DNA of 64,000 nt. Source: Pantoea eucalypti. GTDB taxonomy: Bacteria > Pseudomonadota > Gammaproteobacteria > Enterobacterales > Enterobacteriaceae. Shown piece after piece: positions 55,290 through 63,334 of the stretch. The notes under the pieces are model-generated. The model was not told the DNA's origin. It ran no database searches and saw nothing but the letters and a program-made list of their open reading frames with translations. Position 1 is the first letter of the stretch. Each line of letters starts with the position of its first letter. The position numbers were made by a program, and so were the translations under genes. Location: positions 372,001 through 436,000 of the forward strand of contig NZ_CP045721.1 in the NCBI RefSeq assembly GCF_009646115.1, given 5' to 3'.

Positions 55290-55910
55290 TCAGCGGCGTC
55301 GGCTATGTTCAATATTGAGCCGCTCTGCCGCCCGCACCAGATCGGTGAGCGAACGCGCATTCATTTTTTCCATTACCCGTCGCTTGTGGACTTTAGCCGT
55401 AATTTCACTGACGCCCATCTCTGCAGCAATCTGTTTATTCAACAGACCGCTAATCGCCAGCAGCATCACCTCGGATTCACGCGGCGTCAGGGTCTGATGC
55501 CGCTGCACAATTTCCCGCCGTTCCTGAGAAGAGGCCAGATTCTGCTCTGCAATCTTTAAGGCTTCCGCGACCGCCTGCAAAATACGCTCAGGTTCGACGG
55601 GCTTAGTCAGGAACTCATAAGCGCCAGTTTTCATCGCCCGCACGGTGACCGGAATGGTCCCGAAGCCGGTCAGGAAAATCGTGGGAATAGCATAGCCACG
55701 ATCGATCAACGCCTGGGCGACATCAAACCCATCTGCGCCAGGCAGATTAATATCCAGAATCAGGCAACAGGGATGGGGCGTTAACGCGTGAGACAGGAAA
55801 TCATCAGCTGAAGAGAAAGAGATAACCGTGTAATCGTCGGCGATGAGGAGATTAGTGAGTGCAGAAGTCACCGCGGCGTCGTCATCAACGATATATACGA
55901 TGGAATTCAT
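55290..55910 (-). CDS. FixJ/NarL-type LuxR response regulator
   Basis: 206 residues. The receiver has VYIVDDDAAV, the phospho-acceptor Asp in CLILDINLPGADGFD, the Thr in IFLTGFG and FLTKPVEP. The C-terminal LuxR helix-turn-helix is LTPRESEVMLLAISGLLNKQIAAEMGVSEITAKVHKRRVMEKMNARSL. It is convergent with the giant kinase (28-base gap) and is the obvious DNA-binding output of that relay. A Fur-like sequence lies 103 bases upstream. Confidence 0.9.
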   Translation of the reverse strand: MNSIVYIVDDDAAVTSALTNLLIADDYTVISFSSADDFLSHALTPHPCCLILDINLPGADGFDVAQALIDRGYAIPTIFLTGFGTIPVTVRAMKTGAYEFLTKPVEPERILQAVAEALKIAEQNLASSQERREIVQRHQTLTPRESEVMLLAISGLLNKQIAAEMGVSEITAKVHKRRVMEKMNARSLTDLVRAAERLNIEHSRRR

Positions 55911-56743
55911 AAAGACCTCATTTCAGCCAGCGTTTTAATGGTCACGTAATTAAGGATAACGCGCAAAAAGACCCGGATAAAAGAGCATCGGGCAGGGTTA
56001 ACAGGATATTACCATAACGAAAATCATTATCATCTTATAATTAACAGCTTGTTAAATTTCGGATAACTCACTGATTGAAATGGCTAAAATATACACTAAT
56101 TACCGTGGCGTGGCTCAGGGCTTTCCGGGTAGAGAACCCAAACGTTTTTATTAAAACGCCATATCATTGCAATGTATTCATGATCGGATAATGGCCAGAA
56201 GAACTGTGCAGGTCAGGTGCGTAATTAATCCCTAAGGTGATCAAACGGGTTAAACCGTTTCAGCATGCCTTAATACCCAGGTTTAGTGGAACGGCACTGA
56301 GTGGATTCAGATATTAACTGGTACAAATTCCAGAGGGATTCGATAGTGGATTAACCGACAGGTTTAATGAGAGAGAACCAGGTTAATGATGATGTTTGTA
56401 CGGGGTCAGAAAGGAATATCAAGCTGCTCACCATATAGTTACAACATACAAATTATTTCATAGTTAACCTTATCATCAGCCATCGGGTGCTTATCGCTTA
56501 GCAATACAAAAATGCCGATAACGGTGATTCCTGCCGTCCTGCCGTAAGGGAAAACATGACGTGGTTCACGTGGTAAGAAGTCATTACATTTAAAAAACCC
56601 TTAACAGTCAGTAAGTAACCCTGATAAGCGTAGCGGTATTCATGGCGCGGCTGCTAATCCTCACTAAGCTTGTGAAGCAACCCTCTAAATTCAGGGATAT
56701 TTTTCCAGCAGGACGCTATTCGCAATGACGCCATGAGGCTTAT
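55911..56743. promoter_or_regulatory. 833-bp intergenic region before the formate dehydrogenase gene
   Basis: AT-rich and without a convincing gene on either strand. It should contain the promoters of the FixJ-type regulator and of the fdh gene. A Fur-like site occurs at 56013-56031. CATATAGTTACAAC near 56431 partly resembles the TATAGTTATAC motif of the divergent enzyme promoter. Confidence 0.5.
56013..56031. promoter_or_regulatory. Fur-like box
   Basis: The minus strand reads GATAATGATTTTCGTTATG, matching the Fur consensus GATAATGATTATCATTATC at 16 of 19 positions. It is 103 bases upstream of the FixJ-type regulator start. Confidence 0.5.
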
Positions 56744-59716
56744 ATGAGTGAAAATTACTGCACCATTCTCTTTAATGGTGAACGGTTAAAAGGGTTAGCT
56801 AATCAACCGCTAATCGACTTTCTGGATGCTCACGGGAAAAAACTACCTCATGTCTGTTACCACCCGTCGTTGCCGCCGCTGCAAAGCTGTGATGTCTGTT
56901 GGGTGGATGCCAATGGCGAGCGGGTTCGCGGCTGCACGCTTCGCACTGAAGAGGGGCTCTCGGTACAGAGTGAAGGTACTGCGCTGAGGGCCGCGCAACA
57001 GGAGGGAATGGATAGACTGCTCAACCGTCACGAGCTTTACTGCACCGTCTGTGAACACAACACCGGTGACTGCACGCTGCATAATACCGTGGCTGATATG
57101 CACATTCCGATTCAGTACTATCCTCATCAGCCCAAACCCTACGCCAAAGATCACTCTAACCCGTTTTATACCTACGATCCTGACCAGTGCATTTTATGCG
57201 GTCGCTGCGTCGAGGCGTGCCAGAATGTGGAGGTCAATGAGACACTCTCTATTGACTACACCCAGGCACATCCCCGCGTGCTCTGGGATGGCGGCACAGA
57301 AATCGCCGGTTCCAGCTGCGTCAGCTGTGGACACTGCGTCACAGTGTGTCCGTGTAATGCATTACTGGAAAAGACCATGCAGCCTGATGCGGGTCCGTTC
57401 ACTGCAATGGATGAGGGGTTGAAGCGCCCGCTGATTGATTTTGTCAAAACGATGGAAAACAGTATTGGCATGGGGCCGATTACTGGCGTCTCCAACATCG
57501 ATGTGGCGCTGAGGCAGTCGGAGATTAAACGCACTAAAACGGTCTGCACCTATTGCGGCGTGGGCTGCAGCTTTGAGATCTGGACCCGCGATCGTCACAT
57601 CCTGAAAATTCAGCCGGTGGCGGACGCGCCCGCTAATGGCATCTCTACTTGTGTTAAGGGTAAGTTCGGCTGGGATTTTGTTAATAGCCCGGCGCGTCTG
57701 ACGACGCCCTTGATCCGCGAAAATGGCCGGTTCCGGCCCGCCAGCTGGGATGAGGCGTTGCAGCGGGTAGCTGAAGGATTGCAGGGCATCGCGCAGAATT
57801 ATGGTGGCGATGCGATTGGCTTTATTGGCTCCAGCAAAGCCAGCAACGAAGAAGCCTATCTTACTCAGAAAATCGCCCGCTTAATCTTCGGCACTAACAA
57901 TGTCGACAACTCCTCGCGCTATTGTCAGAACCCGGCGACAGAAGGGCTGTTTCGCACCGTGGGCTACGGCGGTGATGCGGGAACGATAAAGGATCTGCAG
58001 GAGAGCGAACTGATTGTGCTGGTCGGCAGTAATCTGGCCGAGAACCATCCGGTGATTGCGTCCCACATCAAACAGAGCCACAAACATCGCGGTCAGAAAC
58101 TGCTGGTTGTCGATCCGCGTCGTCATGAAATGGCGGAACGGGCGGACTGCTATCTGCGCATCCGACCTGGCACGGACCTGGTCTGGGCCTCGGCGATGGC
58201 GAAATATATGTTCGACCACGGTTATGCCGATGATGCGTTTCTGGCACAGCGGGTTAATCAGGTAGAAGAGTATCGCACCTCGCTTGATACCTTTACGCTC
58301 GACTATGCCAGCGAGATTTGCGGTCTGAGTGAAGCCGAACTCAAAGAGTCGGCGGAGATGATCGGACACGCGGGTAGCGCCTGCATATTGTGGGCGATGG
58401 GGATTACCCAGCACAGCCACGGAGCAGACACCAGTACCGCGCTATCGAATTTGCTGCTGGTCACCGGCAACTATGGTCGGCCTGGCACGGGCGGCTATCC
58501 GATGCGCGGTCACAACAATGTGCAGGGCGCCAGTGATTTCGGCTGCCTCAGCAATCGCTATCCGGGCTATGAAAAAGTCACCGACGCGTCGATCCGGGAA
58601 AAATGGGCGCGCGCGTGGGGCGTCTCTCCTGATGCGCTTTCCGATAAGGCTGGCGCCGATAACTTCAAAATGGTGCAGCAGGCCGGTGAAGGTAAAATCC
58701 GTGCAATGTACATCACCGGGGAAGAGACAGCGTTTGCGGATGCCGACGCCACATCGGTGCATGCCGCCTTCAGCAAGCTGGAATTTATGGTGGTTCAGGA
58801 CATCTTTATGTCGCGTACCGCCGAATTTGCCGATGTCGTGCTGCCCGGTGCGCCCAGCGTGGAGAAAGAGGGCACCTTTGTGAATACCGAGCGGCGCATT
58901 CAGCATTTTACTCCTGCCATGAAGCCACTGGGTGATTGTCGTCCTGACTGGCAAATCTTTACCGATCTCGCGGCGCGTCTTGGACATCCATGGCATTACC
59001 CGAATCCCGGCGCGATTATGGCCGAAGTGGCGGGCATTGCAGAGATTTTCGCGGGTGTGAGTTATGAGCAACTGGCAGGCTGGCAGTCGCAACTCTGGCC
59101 GGTTAACGCTGAAGGTGAAAGCACACCCCGTCTCTATACAGAACGGTTCAATTTCCCGGATGGTAAAGCGCGCCTCTATCCGCTGAGCTGGCAGCCGCCC
59201 GCTGAGCAGGAGGATGCCGAATACAATCTGCTGCTGAACAATGGCAGAATGCTGGAGCATTTCCAGTCAATGAATCAGACCGGGCAGGGTGGCCGCATGA
59301 TGTCATTGTCGCCTAATGCCTTTGTTGAGATCTCACCGGAACTTGCAGCCTCGCGCGCGCTCATTGAAGGTGAGTGGGTACGGATTACCTCGCGTCGGGG
59401 ATCGCTGGATGTGCCAGTGGTTATTACAGACCGTGTGGCGGGTAACGTGCTGTTCATGCCAATTCATCATGGTACTGATGGCGTTAATGCACTGACTGGT
59501 GAACATCACGATCCTGACGTCAACACGCCCGCTTACAAAGAGATCGCTGTCAACATGACGCGCGTCGATCGACGCCCGCAGCCTAATCCGGTGCCGCTAC
59601 ACAATTTCCGTCATGGTAGCCGAACACCCCTGGATCACCTGCCGATTGAGCAAAAATGGCAGCAGGCAGGTTATCGTGAACCGCCTGAACACGTTGAAAA
59701 ACCGGAGAAATTTTAA
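56744..59716 (+). CDS. Formate dehydrogenase-like molybdoenzyme, FdhA/ForC type
   Basis: 990 residues. N-terminal [2Fe-2S] domain (CYHPSLPPLQSCDVCWVD and a later Cys), a His-Cys cluster region (HELYCTVCEHNTGDC), two [4Fe-4S] clusters (CILCGRCVEACQ; CVSCGHCVTVCPC), then the molybdopterin oxidoreductase core with CTYCGVGC and a C-terminal molydopterin dinucleotide-binding domain. The active-site residue is Cys394 (SSRYCQNPAT), not selenocysteine, and it is followed by Gln where classic formate dehydrogenases have His. This layout matches the ForC/YjgC/YrhE group, whose members pair with a DUF1641 protein. A soluble cytoplasmic enzyme is expected; formate is likely but not proven. Confidence 0.87.
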   Translation: MSENYCTILFNGERLKGLANQPLIDFLDAHGKKLPHVCYHPSLPPLQSCDVCWVDANGERVRGCTLRTEEGLSVQSEGTALRAAQQEGMDRLLNRHELYCTVCEHNTGDCTLHNTVADMHIPIQYYPHQPKPYAKDHSNPFYTYDPDQCILCGRCVEACQNVEVNETLSIDYTQAHPRVLWDGGTEIAGSSCVSCGHCVTVCPCNALLEKTMQPDAGPFTAMDEGLKRPLIDFVKTMENSIGMGPITGVSNIDVALRQSEIKRTKTVCTYCGVGCSFEIWTRDRHILKIQPVADAPANGISTCVKGKFGWDFVNSPARLTTPLIRENGRFRPASWDEALQRVAEGLQGIAQNYGGDAIGFIGSSKASNEEAYLTQKIARLIFGTNNVDNSSRYCQNPATEGLFRTVGYGGDAGTIKDLQESELIVLVGSNLAENHPVIASHIKQSHKHRGQKLLVVDPRRHEMAERADCYLRIRPGTDLVWASAMAKYMFDHGYADDAFLAQRVNQVEEYRTSLDTFTLDYASEICGLSEAELKESAEMIGHAGSACILWAMGITQHSHGADTSTALSNLLLVTGNYGRPGTGGYPMRGHNNVQGASDFGCLSNRYPGYEKVTDASIREKWARAWGVSPDALSDKAGADNFKMVQQAGEGKIRAMYITGEETAFADADATSVHAAFSKLEFMVVQDIFMSRTAEFADVVLPGAPSVEKEGTFVNTERRIQHFTPAMKPLGDCRPDWQIFTDLAARLGHPWHYPNPGAIMAEVAGIAEIFAGVSYEQLAGWQSQLWPVNAEGESTPRLYTERFNFPDGKARLYPLSWQPPAEQEDAEYNLLLNNGRMLEHFQSMNQTGQGGRMMSLSPNAFVEISPELAASRALIEGEWVRITSRRGSLDVPVVITDRVAGNVLFMPIHHGTDGVNALTGEHHDPDVNTPAYKEIAVNMTRVDRRPQPNPVPLHNFRHGSRTPLDHLPIEQKWQQAGYREPPEHVEKPEKF

Positions 59717-60201
59717 TGGCAGAACGGATGAAGTATCAGGTCCCGCCCACACGCACCGAGCCCACTGCCCGGGAGGCAATGGACGAGTTGCTTGAAAATC
59801 TCCACCAGCAGGGTTTTCTGCGGGTGGCGAACGATCTCGTTAAATCAAATAACGACGTGGGGAAAATTCTGGTCTCAGGTCTCAATCAGCCCGGCACCCA
59901 AAATGCGCTGCAAAACCTGTCACTGTTGATGATGACGCTGGGCAGCGTGCCGCCAGAGCGTTTTAATCACTTACTGCTGGCGGTGCGTGATGCTGCAATG
60001 GCCGTTAAGCCGGCTCGGGATGAGGCGCGGCAGGAAAAAGCCGCGCCGGGCATCCGTGGCATCATCCGCTTACTTAATGATGAGGATCTGTGGCGTGGAC
60101 TGCGGCCACTCTTCGCGGCACTCGAGGTTTTCTCTCAGCAGATTGACCGTGAAGAGGAGAAGCCAATCACACGCTTTAGCGGCAAGCCCAGCCGGGAGTA
60201 G
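59716..60201 (+). CDS. DUF1641 partner of the formate dehydrogenase
   Basis: 161 residues; the ATG at 59716 overlaps the last base of the fdh stop (TAATG), so translation is coupled. The DUF1641 core is seen in ELLENLHQQGFLRVANDLVKSNNDVGKILVSGL and GTQNALQNLSLLMMTLG, and the C-terminal RGIIRLLNDEDLWRGLRPLFAALEVFSQQI. In Bacillus the equivalent small subunit (ForE type) associates with the FdhA-type protein and links it to the membrane quinone pool. The same role is inferred here. Confidence 0.85.
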   Translation: MAERMKYQVPPTRTEPTAREAMDELLENLHQQGFLRVANDLVKSNNDVGKILVSGLNQPGTQNALQNLSLLMMTLGSVPPERFNHLLLAVRDAAMAVKPARDEARQEKAAPGIRGIIRLLNDEDLWRGLRPLFAALEVFSQQIDREEEKPITRFSGKPSRE

Positions 60202-60217
60202 TAAAGGCAGCGGTGAT

Positions 60218-60628
60218 TCAGGATTGCGTGGGGGTATAGACCAGATGACCGGCTACACCGCCCGCGCCGCCATCTTTAGGGTGGTTGATACCATCAGAGA
60301 CCGACACATCCGTGAAATCAAACGGTGAAACGCCCTCAAGACAGGCGACATTAACCCCAAACTGATCGGGCTGTGAGCGGCTCTGATGAAAAGTATAAAT
60401 GCCGCAGACGGAGCAGAAGTAGTGGCCCACCTCTTTGCTGTTGAAGCGATATTCTGTGAGGTGCGCTTCACCCTGCGTCAGCTCAACGTTGGTTGCAAAC
60501 ACCACTACCGCGCCGCGCATCCGGCAAAACGAGCAGTTGCATCGGCGCACCGTGTTAAAGCCATCCTTTAGCGTCACCTTATAGGCAACGGCACCACAGT
60601 GGCATTGCGCTGTCATTTCATTCTGCAT
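60218..60628 (-). CDS. GFA/CENP-V-like zinc protein
   Basis: 136 residues from ATG 60628, six bases after GGAG; an in-frame ATG at 60631 and a longer frame up to 60724 are less likely. The GFA (glutathione-dependent formaldehyde-activating enzyme) signature is complete: CHCGAVAYKV, CNCSFCRMRGAVVVF, EVGHYFCSVCGIYTFHQSR. Two zinc-binding cysteine sets are present. Despite the family name, most members have no proven formaldehyde activity. The location 17 bases after the convergent DUF1641 gene hints at a C1 link. Confidence 0.82.
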   Translation of the reverse strand: MQNEMTAQCHCGAVAYKVTLKDGFNTVRRCNCSFCRMRGAVVVFATNVELTQGEAHLTEYRFNSKEVGHYFCSVCGIYTFHQSRSQPDQFGVNVACLEGVSPFDFTDVSVSDGINHPKDGGAGGVAGHLVYTPTQS

Positions 60629-60829
60629 CATGATCTCCTGTGTAATGAAACACCCAGCTTTCAGCCTACGCCAAAGCCCGGGTTTTAGCAGCATCGGAGG
60701 CGGATTTGTCCGCATTTCAGACAAAAGGTGTCAGCAGTCTGATCTGGATCTAAGTAAAAACGGTGGGGATGTGAAAGGGTGCTAGCTGAATTTTCTGACC
60801 TTTAACCTCAGCAAGGAGCATGACTCACG

Positions 60830-61690
60830 ATGGAATTATCTACCCACACACTGCCGGAAGGCATTGTGCTGACGCTGCGTCAGCCCACAGCGACCACTAA
60901 ATCCCCGGTGATTATTCTGTGTCACGGCTTTTGCGGAATCCGTGAGATTTTACTGCCTGCGTTCGCAGAGGCGTTTACCCAGGCAGGTTTCGCGACACTG
61001 ACATTTGACTACCGTGGATTTGGTGACAGCGAAGGCGAGCGGGGTCGTCTGGTGCCTGCGATGCAGATCGCTGATATTCTCTCGGTCATCACATGGGCAA
61101 AACAGCAACCGGCGCTGGACCCGAGCAGAATAGGTTTATGGGGCACGTCTTTTGGCGGATGTCACATCTTTGGCGCGGCAGCGAATAACCCGGATGTGAA
61201 ATGTGTTGTCAGCCAGCTCGCCTTTGCGGATGGGGAAGAGATTGTCACCGGGCAACTGGACGCGACGGAGAAGGCGGGCTTTATTGCTACGCTGGAGAAG
61301 ATGGATCAAAAGCGGCAGAACAGCGGCAAAGAGATGTTTGTGGCCATTACTCGCGTGCTGAACGATGAAGAGTCAAAAGCGTTCTTTGAGGAGAACCGGC
61401 ATAAGCATCCGAAAATGGACATCAAAATCCCGTTTTTAACCGTCCGGGAAACGCTGCACTACAAACCCGCGATCAATGCCGCGAAGGTCACCTGTCCGAC
61501 ACTGGTCGTGGTCGCCGGTCAGGATAGCGTGAATCCGCCGGAACAAGGGCGTGCGCTGTTTGATGCGGTCGCCGCAACCAATAAGCAGCTCTTTGTGGCC
61601 GAAGAGGCCCGTCATTACGATATTTACAGCGGTCAGCACTTCGCGTCTGTGATAAAGGTGCAGACGTCGTGGTTCGCGGCGCATTTGTAA
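60830..61690 (+). CDS. Alpha/beta hydrolase, dienelactone hydrolase-like
   Basis: 286 residues. ILCHGFCGIREILLPAFAEAF (oxyanion region), TFDYRGFGDSEGERG, nucleophile elbow GLWGTSFGGCHIFG with catalytic Ser, the acid in VVVAGQDSVNPPE and the histidine in EEARHYDIYSG. Hydrolases of this shape act on esters or lactones; the substrate is unknown. AAGGAG stands ten bases before the ATG. It appears monocistronic. Confidence 0.82.
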   Translation: MELSTHTLPEGIVLTLRQPTATTKSPVIILCHGFCGIREILLPAFAEAFTQAGFATLTFDYRGFGDSEGERGRLVPAMQIADILSVITWAKQQPALDPSRIGLWGTSFGGCHIFGAAANNPDVKCVVSQLAFADGEEIVTGQLDATEKAGFIATLEKMDQKRQNSGKEMFVAITRVLNDEESKAFFEENRHKHPKMDIKIPFLTVRETLHYKPAINAAKVTCPTLVVVAGQDSVNPPEQGRALFDAVAATNKQLFVAEEARHYDIYSGQHFASVIKVQTSWFAAHL

Positions 61691-61867
61691 CCTGAAGCAG
61701 GCTCGCTTCTGCGTGGTGTTCGCTGACCTCTGTCGCGCGCCGGCAGGAGCGAGTTGATTCCGTGCTGAACATTGCGCAGGTTCACACCCCTCTCTTCAGC
61801 CTCAAACACCTCATGCCGTTGTTTATCACGCTTTTATTCCACGACCCGCGTTGCGATTTCATGCCAT
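61691..61867. other. Non-coding stretch after hydrolase
   Basis: No supported gene. On the minus strand the fragment contains short open segments interrupted by stops, consistent with further decay of sequence next to the DeoR remnant. Confidence 0.4.
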
Positions 61868-62074
61868 TTAGCCACGATAAATCGCGCCGTTAAAACCGGT
61901 CAGCCCGGCCTCCGGATTCATGGCACAGCCGCTAATAAATGCCTGATCAGATAGAATTCCCGGGATCTGGTCGATCGCGGTTTGTCCGACCGTGCCGTCC
62001 GTGATCTTCTGTCTCTGCCCGCCCGGCATAATCCTGACGGAAACCTGATTGAGTTGGTTGCAGAGTAATAAACA
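61868..62074 (-). pseudogene. Remnant of a DeoR-family repressor gene
   Basis: The minus strand frame ending in TAA at 61870-61868 reads LCNQLNQVSVRIMPGG, then QRQKITDGTVGQTAID, then DQAFISGCAMNPEAGLTGF. These are the conserved effector-domain segments of DeoR regulators (LPGG..., GP.A...., D.AFI.ACG...GLT). Neither the N-terminal helix-turn-helix (about 75 residues) nor the final 60 residues are present, so only about 65 codons survive. Confidence 0.65.
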
Positions 62075-62080
62075 AAGTCA

Positions 62081-62722
62081 TTACTTTCCCAGCTGAATCC
62101 AGCGGCGTCCGGCCAGCACCGTCAGCGCCACAATAGTAATGCCTGCGGCCAGATGCATAGAGAAATCAATAATATGCAGATGAGTGTCATGACACAGCGA
62201 CAGCAGCATTGATGAGGTAAACGCGCAGCCGCAGCCGCTCAGCGCGAGACTGCGCGCGGGATAAAGTGAACGGGTGCGTTTCAGGGCGATCACCGACATC
62301 AACATCATCGGCACGCTGGCCGACAGCATAAACAGATAGCAGTGTATCCCCTCACCAAACCGACCAGCACCTGCTGGCGGGGCTTCAGGTGACATATTGA
62401 TCAGATTTAGCCCCAGCCACAAAACAGCCAGCAGTAGCGGCCAGCGCGGACTGATCGGTTTCCTGCCTGCAATGCTCAACGTAAAGGCTGCCGCAAGTGT
62501 GCTTCCCGCGATGATGAGAGACAGCAGTACGGCAACCAGCGCGAAAAACGCGCCGGGCTGCGACCAGTCAGTAAACCGGCTGTGAAACGCCCAACTGGTC
62601 AACGCGCCACAAGGGAGGGCAAGCGCGATCCAGCCCGCGACGCGCCAGGCCACAGGCCAGACGCGCTGCACCGGCTGCGCAGAGGCGCTGAGCTGATCAA
62701 TTAACTGGTCATGATTTCTCAT
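62081..62722 (-). CDS. NrsF-family (DUF1109) anti-sigma factor
   Basis: 213 residues from ATG 62722; the longer open frame to 63028 overlaps the sigma gene and is not plausible. Six hydrophobic helices are visible, for example VAWRVAGWIALALPCGALTSW, AFFALVAVLLSLIIAGSTLAAAF and YLFMLSASVPMMLMSVIAL. NrsF proteins are membrane anti-sigma factors that hold an ECF sigma until a signal, often metal or redox stress, releases it. It overlaps the sigma gene by 14 bases, which supports the partnership. Confidence 0.82.
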   Translation of the reverse strand: MRNHDQLIDQLSASAQPVQRVWPVAWRVAGWIALALPCGALTSWAFHSRFTDWSQPGAFFALVAVLLSLIIAGSTLAAAFTLSIAGRKPISPRWPLLLAVLWLGLNLINMSPEAPPAGAGRFGEGIHCYLFMLSASVPMMLMSVIALKRTRSLYPARSLALSGCGCAFTSSMLLSLCHDTHLHIIDFSMHLAAGITIVALTVLAGRRWIQLGK

Positions 62723-63263
62723 GCACACCCCGTCCATATTTTCTAAGATTGACCATTGCGCGATGCAACAGGGATTTAACCGCTGAGAGAGACTGATGGG
62801 TTTCAGCAGCTGCCTGCGCCAGACTCTGCTCACGCAGATGTACGGATTCGACAATCTCCCGCTGGCGTAGCGGAAGGATATCCAGATAACCGGAGAGGAT
62901 ATCGTTATCAGACTGGAGTTCACTGCTTTCAGCCGGGCGTCTTTGCAGCGCTTCCTCATCCTGTACTTCCTGACGTCGACCATGCTGACGCAACGTATCA
63001 ATGGTCCGTGCAGAAGCAATTGCTGCAACCCAGGGCAGTATCGGGCGCTGCGGATCGTAGGTGTGGCGAACCCGATGGATCGCCAGCAGCGTCTCCTGAA
63101 TCACATCTTCGACTAGCACTTCGTCACGGATTTTTTTGCACACTAATGCACGGATGGCCGGAACCATCGCTTTCAGTAACTGGTTATAGGCTGCTCTGTC
63201 GCCCGCCTGCGCCCGTGCCATCAGGGCAGGCCACTGCTGTGCGCGTGGATCAGTCTCTGACAT
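62709..63263 (-). CDS. ECF RNA polymerase sigma factor
   Basis: 184 residues. Region 2 is seen in LVEDVIQETLLAIHRVRHTYDP and PWVAAIASARTIDTLRQHGRR, and region 4 in LDILPLRQREIVESVHLREQSLAQAAAETHQSLSAVKSLLHRAMVNLRKYGR. No region 3, hence an extracytoplasmic-function type. Located between a thioredoxin-like gene (71 bases) and its NrsF partner, all on the minus strand. Confidence 0.9.
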   Translation of the reverse strand: MSETDPRAQQWPALMARAQAGDRAAYNQLLKAMVPAIRALVCKKIRDEVLVEDVIQETLLAIHRVRHTYDPQRPILPWVAAIASARTIDTLRQHGRRQEVQDEEALQRRPAESSELQSDNDILSGYLDILPLRQREIVESVHLREQSLAQAAAETHQSLSAVKSLLHRAMVNLRKYGRGVHEKS

Positions 63264-63334
63264 TCGTCATCAGCAGTTCAGCACACAGTGACAGTGGCCT
63301 GGAAACGTCCCAGGAAATCGCTTAGTCAATCGTC

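Noticed and set aside
56449..56624. About 56-codon minus-strand open frame with a hydrophobic stretch in the intergenic region
   Set aside because: No start codon at its 5' end and no ribosome-binding site.
56642..56728. 28-codon frame before the formate dehydrogenase gene
   Set aside because: No convincing ribosome-binding site or conserved feature; could be chance.
57923..57925. Selenocysteine in the formate dehydrogenase
   Set aside because: The active-site codon is TGT (Cys394) and there is no in-frame TGA.
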